From an uncultured Actinomycetospora sp. (lineage in GTDB: Bacteria > Actinomycetota > Actinomycetes > Mycobacteriales > Pseudonocardiaceae): a stretch of 19,013 bases of DNA. The notes under the pieces are model-generated. The model made no database searches and had not been told where the DNA came from. It saw only the letters and a program-made list of their open reading frames with translations. Positions 1-6,476 of this stretch are shown here, in pieces. How positions within the stretch are numbered: position 1 is the first letter of the stretch; every line of letters begins with the position of its first letter. The position numbers and the translations under genes are program-made. Location: assembly GCA_902805495.1 (NCBI GenBank), contig CADCTH010000095.1, positions 1-19,013 of the forward strand, given 5' to 3'.

Positions 1-731
1 CGCTGCCCGGCATCGACGTCTACTACGAGGACCACGGCACGGGCGACCCGCTCGTGCTCCTGCACGGTGGGGCGCTGACGCTGGACCTCAGCTTCGGGGC
101 ACTGATGCCGCTGCTGGCCCCCGGCCGCCGGCTGATCCCGATCGAGCTGCAGGGCCACGGCCGCACCGCCGACGTCGACCGCGGGATCACGCTGGCCAAC
201 CAGGCCGACGACGTCGTCGGCGTGCTCGACCACCTCGGGCTGGAGCGCGCCGACGTGCTCGGGTTCAGCTGGGGCGGGCTCGTCGCCCTCGAGACCGCGG
301 TGCGGCACGCCGACCGCGTCGACCGCCTCGTGCTCGCGGCCGTCCACACCCGCGAGGACGGCTACCACGCCGAGATCCACGACCCCACCACCTACGCGAC
401 GTCGACCCGCATGCCCACCGAGGCCGAGTTCGGGGCCATGGTCGCGGAGTACGAGCGGTACGGCCTGAGCAGCTTCGAGACGGTGGTCGCGAAGCTGGAC
501 CCGATCGTCACGGCGGAGGAGAACTGGTCGCCCGCCGACCTCGCGCGCGTGACGGCACCGACCCTGGTGATGATCGGCGACCACGATTTCGTGCGGGTGG
601 ACCACGCCGTGGCGATGGCCGACGCGATCCCCGACGCCGCCCTGGCCGTCCTCCCGCGCACCAAGCACTCGCAGGTCGTCGCGCGCGCCGGGATCGTCGC
701 GCCGATCCTCGAGGACTTCCTGTCCCGCTGA
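1..731 (+). CDS. alpha/beta-fold hydrolase, 5' end outside the window
   Basis: The reading frame is already open at base 3, so the true start lies upstream of the window. About 242 codons are present, close to a full-length family member; probably only a few residues are missing. Visible features of the alpha/beta hydrolase fold are the oxyanion-hole strand LVLLHGG near the N-terminus, the nucleophile elbow G-F-S-W-G-G (Ser codon at 267-269), an acid in the late strand motif IGDHD (about 573-587), and the catalytic His in T-K-H-S-Q (about 659-673). The Ser-Asp-His triad is therefore intact. Substrate cannot be told from sequence; such proteins include esterases, lactonases and C-C hydrolases. 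No signal peptide is visible in the part present, so a cytoplasmic enzyme is likely. It does not belong obviously to the sulfur genes further on. Confidence 0.9.
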   Translation, partial: LPGIDVYYEDHGTGDPLVLLHGGALTLDLSFGALMPLLAPGRRLIPIELQGHGRTADVDRGITLANQADDVVGVLDHLGLERADVLGFSWGGLVALETAVRHADRVDRLVLAAVHTREDGYHAEIHDPTTYATSTRMPTEAEFGAMVAEYERYGLSSFETVVAKLDPIVTAEENWSPADLARVTAPTLVMIGDHDFVRVDHAVAMADAIPDAALAVLPRTKHSQVVARAGIVAPILEDFLSR

Positions 732-752
732 CCCCCGTGCGCGGCGCCCGCG

Positions 753-758
753 TACCGT
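753..758 (+). promoter_or_regulatory. candidate -10 element for a leaderless transcript
   Basis: TACCGT fits the actinobacterial -10 pattern TAnnnT and ends 7 nt before the GTG start at 766. That is the spacing expected if transcription begins at the start codon itself. No Shine-Dalgarno sequence precedes this GTG, which agrees with leaderless translation. A weak -35-like CTGACC lies about 19 nt upstream. Read by eye only. Confidence 0.35.
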
Positions 759-765
759 CACCGGT

Positions 766-984
766 GTGCTGCGTGCGGTCGCGACCTGGTGGGACGGCGT
801 CGAGCTGTGGCTCACCCAGCTCGACTTCACCGTGCAGGTCGTCCTCGTCGTGGCCGTCGTCGGGCCGCTGTGCTGGGGCGCGGCGGCCGTCATCGACACC
901 GTCGTCGAGCGGTCGGTGGCCGACCGCCTCGAGGCCGCCGAGCGCCGCGCGCAGCGGCGGGCCGGCACGACCACCGAGGCCTGA
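766..984 (+). CDS. small membrane protein, 72 aa, function unknown
   Basis: A GTG-initiated frame of 72 residues. Residues about 22-44 form a hydrophobic helix (VQVVLVVAVVGPLCWGAAAV) long enough to span the membrane. It follows an amphipathic Trp-containing N-terminus and precedes a charged, Ala/Arg/Glu-rich tail (about 45-66) that looks helical and cytoplasmic. No known domain was recognised. The third codon positions are almost all G or C, which supports coding. It starts 34 nt after the hydrolase stop and its own stop is 3 nt before another tiny membrane-protein gene, so the pair is probably co-translated. The GTG at 764 is in another frame. No Shine-Dalgarno sequence precedes the chosen start. 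Confidence 0.65.
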   Translation: MLRAVATWWDGVELWLTQLDFTVQVVLVVAVVGPLCWGAAAVIDTVVERSVADRLEAAERRAQRRAGTTTEA

Positions 985-987
985 GCG

Positions 988-1071
988 GTGGACCGGCGTA
1001 CCGCCCGCCTGTGGGTCACCGCGACCCTGATCGTGCTGCTCCTCCTGGTGATCGTCGTCAACCTCGTCTGA
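988..1071 (+). CDS. 27-aa single-span membrane micropeptide
   Basis: A GTG start 3 nt after the TGA of the preceding 72-aa gene opens a 27-codon frame. It has a basic head (V-D-R-R-T-A-R) followed by an almost uninterrupted hydrophobic stretch (about residues 9-27: WVTATLIVLLLLVIVVNLV) and a TGA stop. This is the shape of an inner-membrane micropeptide with the N-terminus inside, by the positive-inside rule. The placement suggests translational coupling to the 72-aa membrane protein and possibly a physical partnership. No family was recognised. The frame is short enough to be chance, but a hydrophobic run of this length with a basic head directly after a stop codon is unlikely to be noise. 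Confidence 0.5.
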   Translation: MDRRTARLWVTATLIVLLLLVIVVNLV

Positions 1072-1077
1072 GCGACG

Positions 1078-1098
1078 GGCGGTGACGACGCCACCGCC
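1078..1098. terminator. hairpin between converging genes, possible bidirectional terminator
   Basis: GGCGGTG pairs with CACCGCC around a 7-nt loop. The hairpin lies just after the micropeptide stop (1071) and 42 nt before the end of the converging enoyl-CoA hydratase gene. No U-run follows on either strand, so if it terminates transcription it would be as the U-less type common in actinobacteria. Confidence 0.4.
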
Positions 1099-1140
1099 TC
1101 GGAGTGGGATGTGGGTCGGACCCGCGGTAGGGCACCCCTA

Positions 1141-1920
1141 TCAGGCGTCCGGCACCCACGACGGCGAGCGCTTCTCCGCGAACGCCGTCATGCCCTCCTG
1201 GCCCTCGTCGGAGGCGAAGAACTCCGCCGACAGCTCGAGCATCGCCTCGAGGTCCTGCTGCAGGTGCTCGCTGCGGTCGCGGCGCAGCAGGGCCTTGGTG
1301 GCGGCGAGGGCGTGTGGGCCGCCGCGCGCGAGCATGTCGACGTAGCGCGCGACCTCGGCGTCGAGGCCGTCGGCGTCCACCGCCACGTTGACCAGCCCGA
1401 CCGCCGCCGCGCGGTCGGCGTCGAACGTCTCGCCGGTGAGCATGAGCTCGTGCGCGGCCCGCGGCAGCAGGCGGGGGAGCACGGTCGAGGAGATCACGGC
1501 GGGCACGACCCCGATGCGCACCTCGGTGAACGCGAACGTGGCCTCCCGCGCGGCGACCGCGATGTCGCAGGCGGAGACGAGCCCGACCCCGCCCGCCCGC
1601 GCCGGGCCGGCGAGGCGGGCGATCACCGGCTTGTCGGCGTACCAGAGCGTCGCGAGGATCCCCGGGAACTCGTGGACGCCCTGGTCGCCCGCGCCCGCGC
1701 CGCGCGACTCGCGCAGGTCCATTCCGGAGCAGAACACGGGGCCGGTGTGGGTCAGCACCACGACGCGCACGGTGTCGTCGGCGAGCGCGGCGTCGATCTG
1801 GGCGGCGAGCTCGCGGCGCAGCTGCGCGGAGAGCGCGTTGCGGTTGCGCGGCGATTCCAGCGTGATCGTCGCCGTGCCGCCCGTGACCTCGAGGTGCACC
1901 AGTTCGTCCATGGGCGTCAC
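1141..1920 (-). CDS. enoyl-CoA hydratase/isomerase (crotonase) family protein
   Basis: A 259-aa crotonase-fold protein of usual length. The N-terminal strand TATITLESPRNRNALS is typical, followed by the oxyanion-hole segment F-C-S-G-M-D-L (63-69) and the second oxyanion glycines A-G-G (109-111). The CoA-binding and catalytic segment is T-E-V-R-I-G-V-V-P (132-140). Glu133 matches one of the two catalytic glutamates of enoyl-CoA hydratase; the position of the other (113) is Gly. That favours a relative acting with one acid-base residue, as in methylglutaconyl-CoA hydratase-like or isomerase enzymes, so the exact substrate is open. The GTG start at 1920 has GGCGGA 7 nt upstream; an ATG at 1911 is an alternative. 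It lies 100 nt downstream of the OsmC gene and may be transcribed separately. A link to sulfur metabolism is not evident. Confidence 0.88.
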   Translation of the reverse strand: MTPMDELVHLEVTGGTATITLESPRNRNALSAQLRRELAAQIDAALADDTVRVVVLTHTGPVFCSGMDLRESRGAGAGDQGVHEFPGILATLWYADKPVIARLAGPARAGGVGLVSACDIAVAAREATFAFTEVRIGVVPAVISSTVLPRLLPRAAHELMLTGETFDADRAAAVGLVNVAVDADGLDAEVARYVDMLARGGPHALAATKALLRRDRSEHLQQDLEAMLELSAEFFASDEGQEGMTAFAEKRSPSWVPDA

Positions 1921-1944
1921 TGTGACATCCGCCGAGATCGCTCA

Positions 1945-1962
1945 CGCGGTGCTGGCACCGCG
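1945..1962. promoter_or_regulatory. perfect 7-bp hairpin between OsmC and hydratase genes
   Basis: CGCGGTG, loop CTGG, CACCGCG. It lies 58 nt past the OsmC stop and 25 nt before the hydratase GTG, on the strand of both genes. It could be a terminator for the OsmC transcript or an operator or attenuator for the hydratase gene. The sequence alone does not decide. Confidence 0.35.
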
Positions 1963-2020
1963 ACACGGCCGGTGCGTACTGGCGGACGCCACGGGGATCA
2001 GCGGCGTTCGTTCCACCGAG

Positions 2021-2494
2021 TCACACCGCCGCGGGCAGCTCCGCGCGGCTCCAGTCGTTGACGAACTCGACGCCCGAGCGCTGGAAGAGCTGCGTCACCG
2101 GGCAGCGGCGCGCGGTCTCGGCGATCAGCGTGGCGAACTGCTCGTCGCTGGCGTCGGTCTCGACGGTCGCGCGGACCTCGACGCGCTCGAAGTTCGCGTT
2201 GCCCTCGGCGCCGCCGACGAGCACCGCGGTGTCGAGGTCGCCCTGGATGTCGAAGGTCCACCTGCCGAGCTGGATGCCCAGGTCCTTGGCGACGAGGGCG
2301 GCGGTGACCTGGTTGCACGAGGTCAGCGAGCCGAGGGCGTAGAAGAGCGGGCTGGGGGCCGCGTCGGCGCCGCCGAAGGAGGGGTAGGCGTCGGTGGTGA
2401 AGACGTGACCGCCGGCGGTCAGCTCCTGCGCGACGCCGGTGCCCTCGCCGTGCACGGCGAACGGGACGACGGTTTCCTTGGGACGAACAGCCAT
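2021..2494 (-). CDS. OsmC-family thiol peroxidase
   Basis: 157 aa from the ATG at 2494, which is preceded by GAGAGG at a normal distance. The frame stays open further upstream, but that part is the untranslated spacer after a leader peptide. The OsmC/Ohr fold is shown by the two redox cysteines in their usual settings: Cys60 in L-T-S-C-N-Q-V-T, at the start of the long central helix, and Cys131 in R-R-C-P-V-T-Q-L. In this family the pair reduces organic peroxides; some members act on other thiol-reactive compounds. A SinglePeak-like Y-P-S-F-G-G-A-D-A-A-P-S-P segment (37-49) precedes the first Cys, as usual. A cysteine-rich leader peptide ends 80 nt upstream, which suggests expression tied to cysteine supply rather than simply peroxide stress. 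No Ohr-specific feature was identified, so OsmC rather than Ohr is a family-level call. Confidence 0.88.
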   Translation of the reverse strand: MAVRPKETVVPFAVHGEGTGVAQELTAGGHVFTTDAYPSFGGADAAPSPLFYALGSLTSCNQVTAALVAKDLGIQLGRWTFDIQGDLDTAVLVGGAEGNANFERVEVRATVETDASDEQFATLIAETARRCPVTQLFQRSGVEFVNDWSRAELPAAV

Positions 2495-2574
2495 GGGAGA
2501 CCTCTCGGGGGGCGTGGGGGAGCACCCGGACGCGCGTGGCGGCCAGGCGTGGGAGGAGGACAGACGCGAGCAGA
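2495..2574 (-). promoter_or_regulatory. C-rich spacer between leader peptide and OsmC gene
   Basis: In the sense of the OsmC transcript this 80-nt spacer is by hand count about half C and a quarter G, with little A. I see no strong hairpin followed by a U-run. C-rich, G-poor RNA is the composition favoured by Rho, so premature Rho-dependent termination when the leader peptide is fully translated is a reasonable model. It is inference only. Confidence 0.3.
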
Positions 2575-2655
2575 TCAGGAGCGACGACAGCCGCACGTCG
2601 CGAGCCGGCAGAGGTCGACGTGGAGACGTCGCACCAGTCCGCCGCCAAAGCTCAC
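2575..2655 (-). CDS. cysteine-rich leader peptide (26 aa) upstream of OsmC gene
   Basis: A GTG start at 2655 is preceded by AGGAAGG with a 5-nt gap, a strong ribosome-binding site for so small a frame. The peptide has 26 residues and ends RRLHVDLCRLATCGCRRS, with Cys at 16, 21 and 23 just before the TGA. The R-R-x-H-V-D-L core recurs in two other leaders in this window (10819-10893 and 17297-17380), each ahead of a sulfur-related gene. It also matches the short putative leader peptides known in front of sulfur genes in Streptomyces and relatives. Expected role: ribosomes stall at the Cys codons when charged Cys-tRNA is scarce, and this changes expression of the downstream gene, here the OsmC protein 80 nt away. 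Cysteine-codon uORF attenuation is known in mycobacteria; its use here is inferred. Confidence 0.75.
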   Translation of the reverse strand: MSFGGGLVRRLHVDLCRLATCGCRRS

Positions 2656-2681
2656 GACCACCTTCCTACCCGATGGCGCAC

Positions 2682-2687
2682 AACCTA
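2682..2687 (-). promoter_or_regulatory. candidate -10 element for the OsmC leader transcript
   Basis: TAGGTT on the minus strand fits TAnnnT and lies 26 nt before the leader's GTG, leaving room for the AGGAAGG ribosome-binding site in a short 5' leader. A -35 is not clear; TGATCG sits 18 nt further up. This would give OsmC its own promoter just after the end of the PLP-enzyme gene at 2709. Confidence 0.3.
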
Positions 2688-2708
2688 ACCAGTGCGGAGC
2701 GGGCACGA

Positions 2709-3911
2709 TCACGCACGGACCGTGGCGAGCGCGGCGCCGAGGTCGGCGATCAGGTCGTCGGCGTCCTCGAGCCCGATCGAGAACCGCAGGTGCCCGTAGC
2801 GGCGGAACTCCTCGGGCCAGTACGCCGCCCGCGCGCCCGAGGTGCCCACGTGGACGATGAGGCTCTCGTCGTGCCCGAGCGAGACCGCGGAGGTGACGAC
2901 GCGCAGGTCGGCGACGAAGCGGTTCTGAAGGTCGGCGTCGCCGTCGAGGGCGAACGCAATCATCCAGCCGTGCCCGCGCCCGCCGAACAGCCGGCCCGCG
3001 AGCCCGTGCTGCGGGTGCCCGGGCAGCCCGGGGTGGGCGACGTAGGCGACGCCCGGCTGGGCGGCGAGGAGCTCCGCGACCCGCTGCGCCGACGCGAGGT
3101 GCTGGCGCAGCCGCAGCGGCAGGGTGATCGCCCCGCGCGCGATGAGCCACGCGTTGAACGGCGAGATCACGCCGCCGACGTCGACCATCGCCTCGGACCG
3201 GATCGCGTCGACGTGCTCGCGCGCGCCCACCACGACCCCGCCCATCGCGTCGCCGTGCCCGTTGATGACCTTGGTCAGCGAGTGCACGACGAGGTCGGCG
3301 CCGTCGGCCAGCGGGCGGTAGAGCGGGGGCGGGGTGAACGTGGAGTCGACCGACAGCAGCGCCCCGCCGGCGTGGGCGATCTCCGCGATCGCGGCGACGT
3401 CGCACACCCGCGTCGTCGGGTTGGCGATCACCTCGGTGTGCACCAGGCGCGTCGTCGGCCGCATCGCCGCGCGCACGGCCTCGGGGTCGCTCGTGTCGAC
3501 GAACGTGGCCTCGACGCCGTAGCGCGCGGGCAGGATCTCCGCGAACAGCCGGTACGTCGCCTCGTAGGTGACGTCGGAGATCACCGCGTGGTCGCCGGTG
3601 CGCAGGAACGTGAAGAACACCGCGTGCAGCGCCGCCACCCCGGTGGCGAGCACGACGGCGTCCTCGCCCTGCTCGAGGTGGGCGAGCTTCTCCTGCAGCG
3701 CGCGCTGGTTGGCGCCGGTGTTGCGGGTGTAGAGCGGCACGTCGAACCCCGACCACGACAGTTCTGAGGGGTCCTCGGGCAGCGCGTAGGAGTTCGCCAT
3801 CACCAGCGGCGTGCGGATCGCCCCGCTGCCGGCGTCGACGGCGTTGCCGGCGTGCACCGCCTGCGTCGCGACGCCGAGGGTCTCGGGGTGCTCCTTGTCC
3901 GGGCGGATCAC
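2709..3911 (-). CDS. Cys/Met-metabolism PLP-dependent enzyme (cystathionine gamma-synthase/lyase family)
   Basis: 400 aa from a GTG at 3911 that overlaps the stop of the upstream monooxygenase gene (GTGA, 4 nt), so the two are translationally coupled. All hallmarks of the trans-sulfuration family are present: Y-T-R-N-T-G-A-N (61-68) for phosphate binding, the G-E-D-A-V-V-L-A-T-G-V-A-A segment (82-94), the PLP-pyridine Asp189 in S-V-D-S-T-F, and Lys214 in H-S-L-T-K-V-I-N-G-H-G, which forms the internal aldimine. Members act on cystathionine, methionine, O-acyl-homoserine or S-alkyl-cysteines; sequence alone does not separate these. Being the last gene of a run with two C-S-cleaving-type monooxygenases suggests it either releases thiol from an organosulfur substrate or fixes the liberated sulfide. 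It is unlikely to be the housekeeping methionine gene, but that is inference. Confidence 0.9.
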   Translation of the reverse strand: MIRPDKEHPETLGVATQAVHAGNAVDAGSGAIRTPLVMANSYALPEDPSELSWSGFDVPLYTRNTGANQRALQEKLAHLEQGEDAVVLATGVAALHAVFFTFLRTGDHAVISDVTYEATYRLFAEILPARYGVEATFVDTSDPEAVRAAMRPTTRLVHTEVIANPTTRVCDVAAIAEIAHAGGALLSVDSTFTPPPLYRPLADGADLVVHSLTKVINGHGDAMGGVVVGAREHVDAIRSEAMVDVGGVISPFNAWLIARGAITLPLRLRQHLASAQRVAELLAAQPGVAYVAHPGLPGHPQHGLAGRLFGGRGHGWMIAFALDGDADLQNRFVADLRVVTSAVSLGHDESLIVHVGTSGARAAYWPEEFRRYGHLRFSIGLEDADDLIADLGAALATVRA

Positions 3912-5290
3912 GCCTCGACGCTCACCGCGGCGACGGTGGTGGGGGAGGGCTGGAGGCCGAGGTGCTCGCGCAGCGTCGTGCCCTCGTACTCGGTGCGGAA
4001 CGAGCCCTTCTCCTGCAGCAGCGGCACCACCTGGTCGGCGAACACGTCCAGCCCGCCCGGCGTGACGTGCGGGACCAGCACGAAGCCGTCGGAGGCGTCG
4101 GTCTGCACGAACTCGTCGATCGTGTCCGCGACGCGCTGCGGGGTCCCGACGAACGTGTGCCGCCCGTTCTTGCGGATGACGACCTCGCGCAGCGACAGAC
4201 CCTCGCGCTCGCCGAGCTCGCGCCACTCGTTCGCCACCGCCACGGGGTCCCCGAACATCCGCACGCTGGCGCGGCCCTTGGAGATGTGCGCGCCGGAGTC
4301 GACGTCGTCGGAGGTCTTCGGGTCGAACGAGGGCACCGGGCCGTCGGGGTCGACGTCGGAGAGGTCGCGGTTCCACACCTGCTCGGCGAACGCGATCGCC
4401 GTCGCCGGCCCGACCTGCTGGTACTGCACCTGCCGCGCGTTCTCCGCGGCCTCGGACTCGGTGTCCCCGAGCACGAACGTCGCCGCCGGCAGGATCTTGA
4501 GGTCCTCGTGGCGCCGGCCGAACTTCGCCAGCCGGGCCTTCACGTCGGCGTAGAACTGCTGCCCGGCCTCCAGCTCGGCGTGCCGGGTGAAGATCGCGTC
4601 GGCGCTCGAGGCGGCGAACTCGCGGCCCTCCTCCGAGTCGCCGGCCTGGATGATCACCGGACGGCCCTGCGGGCTGCGCGGCACCGGGAAGCGCCCGGAG
4701 ATGGCGAACTGGTCGGAGCGGATGTCGAACCGCCCGGCGTCCCCGTGGCGCACGAACCGGCCCGCCGCGGCGTCGGCGACGACCTCGTCGGCGTCCCACG
4801 AGTCCCACAGCGCCTGGGCGGTGGCGAGCATCTCCTGGGCGCGCAGGTAGCGCTTGTCCTTGGGCAGGTAGCCGCCGCGGCGGAAGTTCTCGCCGGTGAA
4901 CTCGTCCCAGCTCGTGACCACGTTCCAGGCCGCCCGCCCGGCGGAGAGGTGGTCGAGCGTCGCGAGCTTGCGGGCGACGTCGAGCGGCTCGTTGAACGTG
5001 GAGTTGACCGTGCCGGCCAGGCCGATCCGCTCGGTGACGGCGGCCAGCGCCTGCAGGATCGCGACGTTGTCGGGGCGGCCCATGACGTCGAGGTCGTAGA
5101 TCTGCCCGCCCTGCTCGCGCAGGCGCAGGCCCTCGGCGAGGAAGAGGAAGTCGAACTTGGCGCGCTCCGCGGTCTGCGCGAAGTGCCGGAACGACGCGAA
5201 CTCGATGTGGCTGCCCGACGCCGGGTCGCTCCAGACCGTGGTGTTGTTGACCCCGGGGAAGTGGGCGGCGAGGTGGATCTGCTTCGGCAC
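3908..5290 (-). CDS. LLM-class FMN-dependent monooxygenase, NtaA/SnaA/DszA family
   Basis: 460 aa from GTG at 5290, with GAGGAG 6 nt upstream. It belongs to the reduced-FMN-dependent TIM-barrel monooxygenases that include nitrilotriacetate NtaA, dibenzothiophene-sulfone DszA, dimethylsulfide DmoA and the Bacillus enzymes that cleave S-alkyl-N-acetylcysteines. Features: the N-terminal strand K-Q-I-H-L-A-A-H-F (3-11), the family insert carrying F-L-A-E-G (50-54), the signature T-L-D-H-L-S-A-G-R-A-A-W-N-V-V-T-S (111-127), R-P-V-I-I-Q-A-G for FMN phosphate contacts in mid-protein, and the characteristic end F-R-T-E-Y-E-G-T-T-L-R-E-H-L. The enzyme needs a separate flavin reductase, none of which is in the window. 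It sits between a second LLM gene (9-nt gap) and the PLP enzyme (4-nt overlap). The likely task is oxidative C-S (or C-N) cleavage; the substrate is unknown. Confidence 0.92.
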   Translation of the reverse strand: MPKQIHLAAHFPGVNNTTVWSDPASGSHIEFASFRHFAQTAERAKFDFLFLAEGLRLREQGGQIYDLDVMGRPDNVAILQALAAVTERIGLAGTVNSTFNEPLDVARKLATLDHLSAGRAAWNVVTSWDEFTGENFRRGGYLPKDKRYLRAQEMLATAQALWDSWDADEVVADAAAGRFVRHGDAGRFDIRSDQFAISGRFPVPRSPQGRPVIIQAGDSEEGREFAASSADAIFTRHAELEAGQQFYADVKARLAKFGRRHEDLKILPAATFVLGDTESEAAENARQVQYQQVGPATAIAFAEQVWNRDLSDVDPDGPVPSFDPKTSDDVDSGAHISKGRASVRMFGDPVAVANEWRELGEREGLSLREVVIRKNGRHTFVGTPQRVADTIDEFVQTDASDGFVLVPHVTPGGLDVFADQVVPLLQEKGSFRTEYEGTTLREHLGLQPSPTTVAAVSVEA

Positions 5291-5299
5291 GGTCGCTCC

Positions 5300-6463
5300 T
5301 CAGACTCGGGCGTAGCGGTCGGCGGGGCGCGCGAGGCCGAAGTGCCCGCGCAGGGTGTCGGCCTCGTAGGCGGTGCGGAACAGGCCCCGCCGCTGCAGCT
5401 CGGGCACGAGCTCGCGGGTGATGCGGGGGAGGTCGTGCGCGGTGACGGCGGGGCGCAGCCGCGCGCCGGCGAGCCCGGCGCCGTGCCACGACTCGAGCAC
5501 GTCGGCGACGTCGGTGGCGGTGCCGGTCAGGATGCGGGCGTCGCTGCGCAGCCCTGGACCACCGCCCGCGCCGTCGGTCTCGTCGAGCCGGCGCAGGCGC
5601 TCGCGGGCCGCGTCGGCGCCGTCGTCGAGCACGACGAGCAGGTCGCCGAGGACGTGCAGGGGGTCGCCGGCACGTCCGACGGCCGCCTCCTCGGCGCGGA
5701 CCTGCGCCAGGATCGCCTCCGCGTCCCCGGTCGGGCCGTCGCGCCCGACGCCGCCGGGGGTGACGAACACCAGGTCGGCGCCCCGGGCCGCGAGACGGTA
5801 GGCGACGTCGACGTGCGCGAGCGCGGTCACCAGCGGCTGGCCCTGCGGGGGGCGCGGGGTGATCGACGGGCCGCGCACCGAGAAGTGGGCGCCCTCGAAG
5901 TCGATGTAGTGGAGCTTCTCGCGGTCGACGAAGCGCCCGGTGGCGGCGTCGCGGATCTCGGCGTCGTCCTCCCACGAGTCCCACAGCCGGCGCTGGACCT
6001 CGATGTGGTCGGCGGCCTCGTCGAACAGGCTCTCGCGGCTCTCCGCGTCGGCCTCCCGGCGCCCGAACAGCGCGTACTCGTCGGCGCGCGACGACACCTT
6101 GACGCGCACGCCGGCCCGCCCGGTGGTCACGTAGTCCAACGTGGCGATCTCGGTGGAGACGTGGAACGGCTCGGTGTGGGTGGCGATCACCGTCGGCACC
6201 AGGCCGATGCGGCTCGTCACGGGCCCGACCCGCAGGGCCACGAGCTGCGCGTCGAGGCGCCCCTGGACGTGGTCGACGCGGTCGGTGTCGATGGCGAAGG
6301 AGTCCTCGAGGGTGACGAGGTCGAGCAGGCCGGCCTCGGCCTCGCGGACCTGGTCGACCCAGAAGCCCGCCGTGAACAGCTCGTCGGCCCGGGCGCCGGG
6401 CTCGCGCCACGAGGCGGGGTGCCAGCCGGTGCCGTCGAGGGCGACCGCGAGGTGCAGGGTCAT
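5300..6463 (-). CDS. LLM-class flavin-dependent oxidoreductase, shorter subtype
   Basis: 387 aa from ATG at 6463 with a near-perfect AGGAGG just upstream. It is a second, divergent luciferase-like monooxygenase: E-I-A-T-L-D-Y-V-T-T-G-R-A-G-V-R-V-K-V (105-123) replaces the A-W-N-V-V-T signature of its neighbour, while R-R-L-W-D-S-W-E-D-D-A, P-P-Q-G-Q-P-L-V and the ending F-R-T-A-Y-E-A-D-T-L-R-G-H-F are clearly of the same superfamily. It is about 70 residues shorter than the NtaA type. The pair may work on successive steps or on different substrates; a two-component flavin pair with only one active on substrate is also possible. It lies 13 nt after the GNAT gene and 9 nt before the next LLM gene, so one transcript is likely. 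Substrate not predictable. Confidence 0.9.
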   Translation of the reverse strand: MTLHLAVALDGTGWHPASWREPGARADELFTAGFWVDQVREAEAGLLDLVTLEDSFAIDTDRVDHVQGRLDAQLVALRVGPVTSRIGLVPTVIATHTEPFHVSTEIATLDYVTTGRAGVRVKVSSRADEYALFGRREADAESRESLFDEAADHIEVQRRLWDSWEDDAEIRDAATGRFVDREKLHYIDFEGAHFSVRGPSITPRPPQGQPLVTALAHVDVAYRLAARGADLVFVTPGGVGRDGPTGDAEAILAQVRAEEAAVGRAGDPLHVLGDLLVVLDDGADAARERLRRLDETDGAGGGPGLRSDARILTGTATDVADVLESWHGAGLAGARLRPAVTAHDLPRITRELVPELQRRGLFRTAYEADTLRGHFGLARPADRYARV

Positions 6464-6476
6464 GGTCCTCCTGTCG

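Noticed and set aside
1111..2061. Plus-strand open frames opposite the enoyl-CoA hydratase and OsmC genes
   Set aside because: Low-complexity antisense translations with no recognisable domain, while the minus strand has intact catalytic motifs.
2498..2596. Longer N-terminus for the OsmC protein
   Set aside because: The extra 34 residues fall in the leader spacer and partly over the leader peptide, are Ser/Pro-rich and unlike the family, and the ATG at 2494 has a ribosome-binding site.
2656..2708. SAM or cobalamin riboswitch before the Cys/Met genes
   Set aside because: The PLP gene overlaps the gene before it, so has no leader RNA. The short gap at 2656-2708 and the other gaps show no riboswitch-like conserved core that I could recognise; the leader peptides account for the control regions.
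3912..6410. Minus-strand open frame of over 1,200 codons ending with the PLP enzyme
   Set aside because: Upstream of 3911 it is the wrong frame of two real LLM genes, with Arg/Pro-rich translation. The PLP enzyme starts at the GTG that overlaps the preceding stop.
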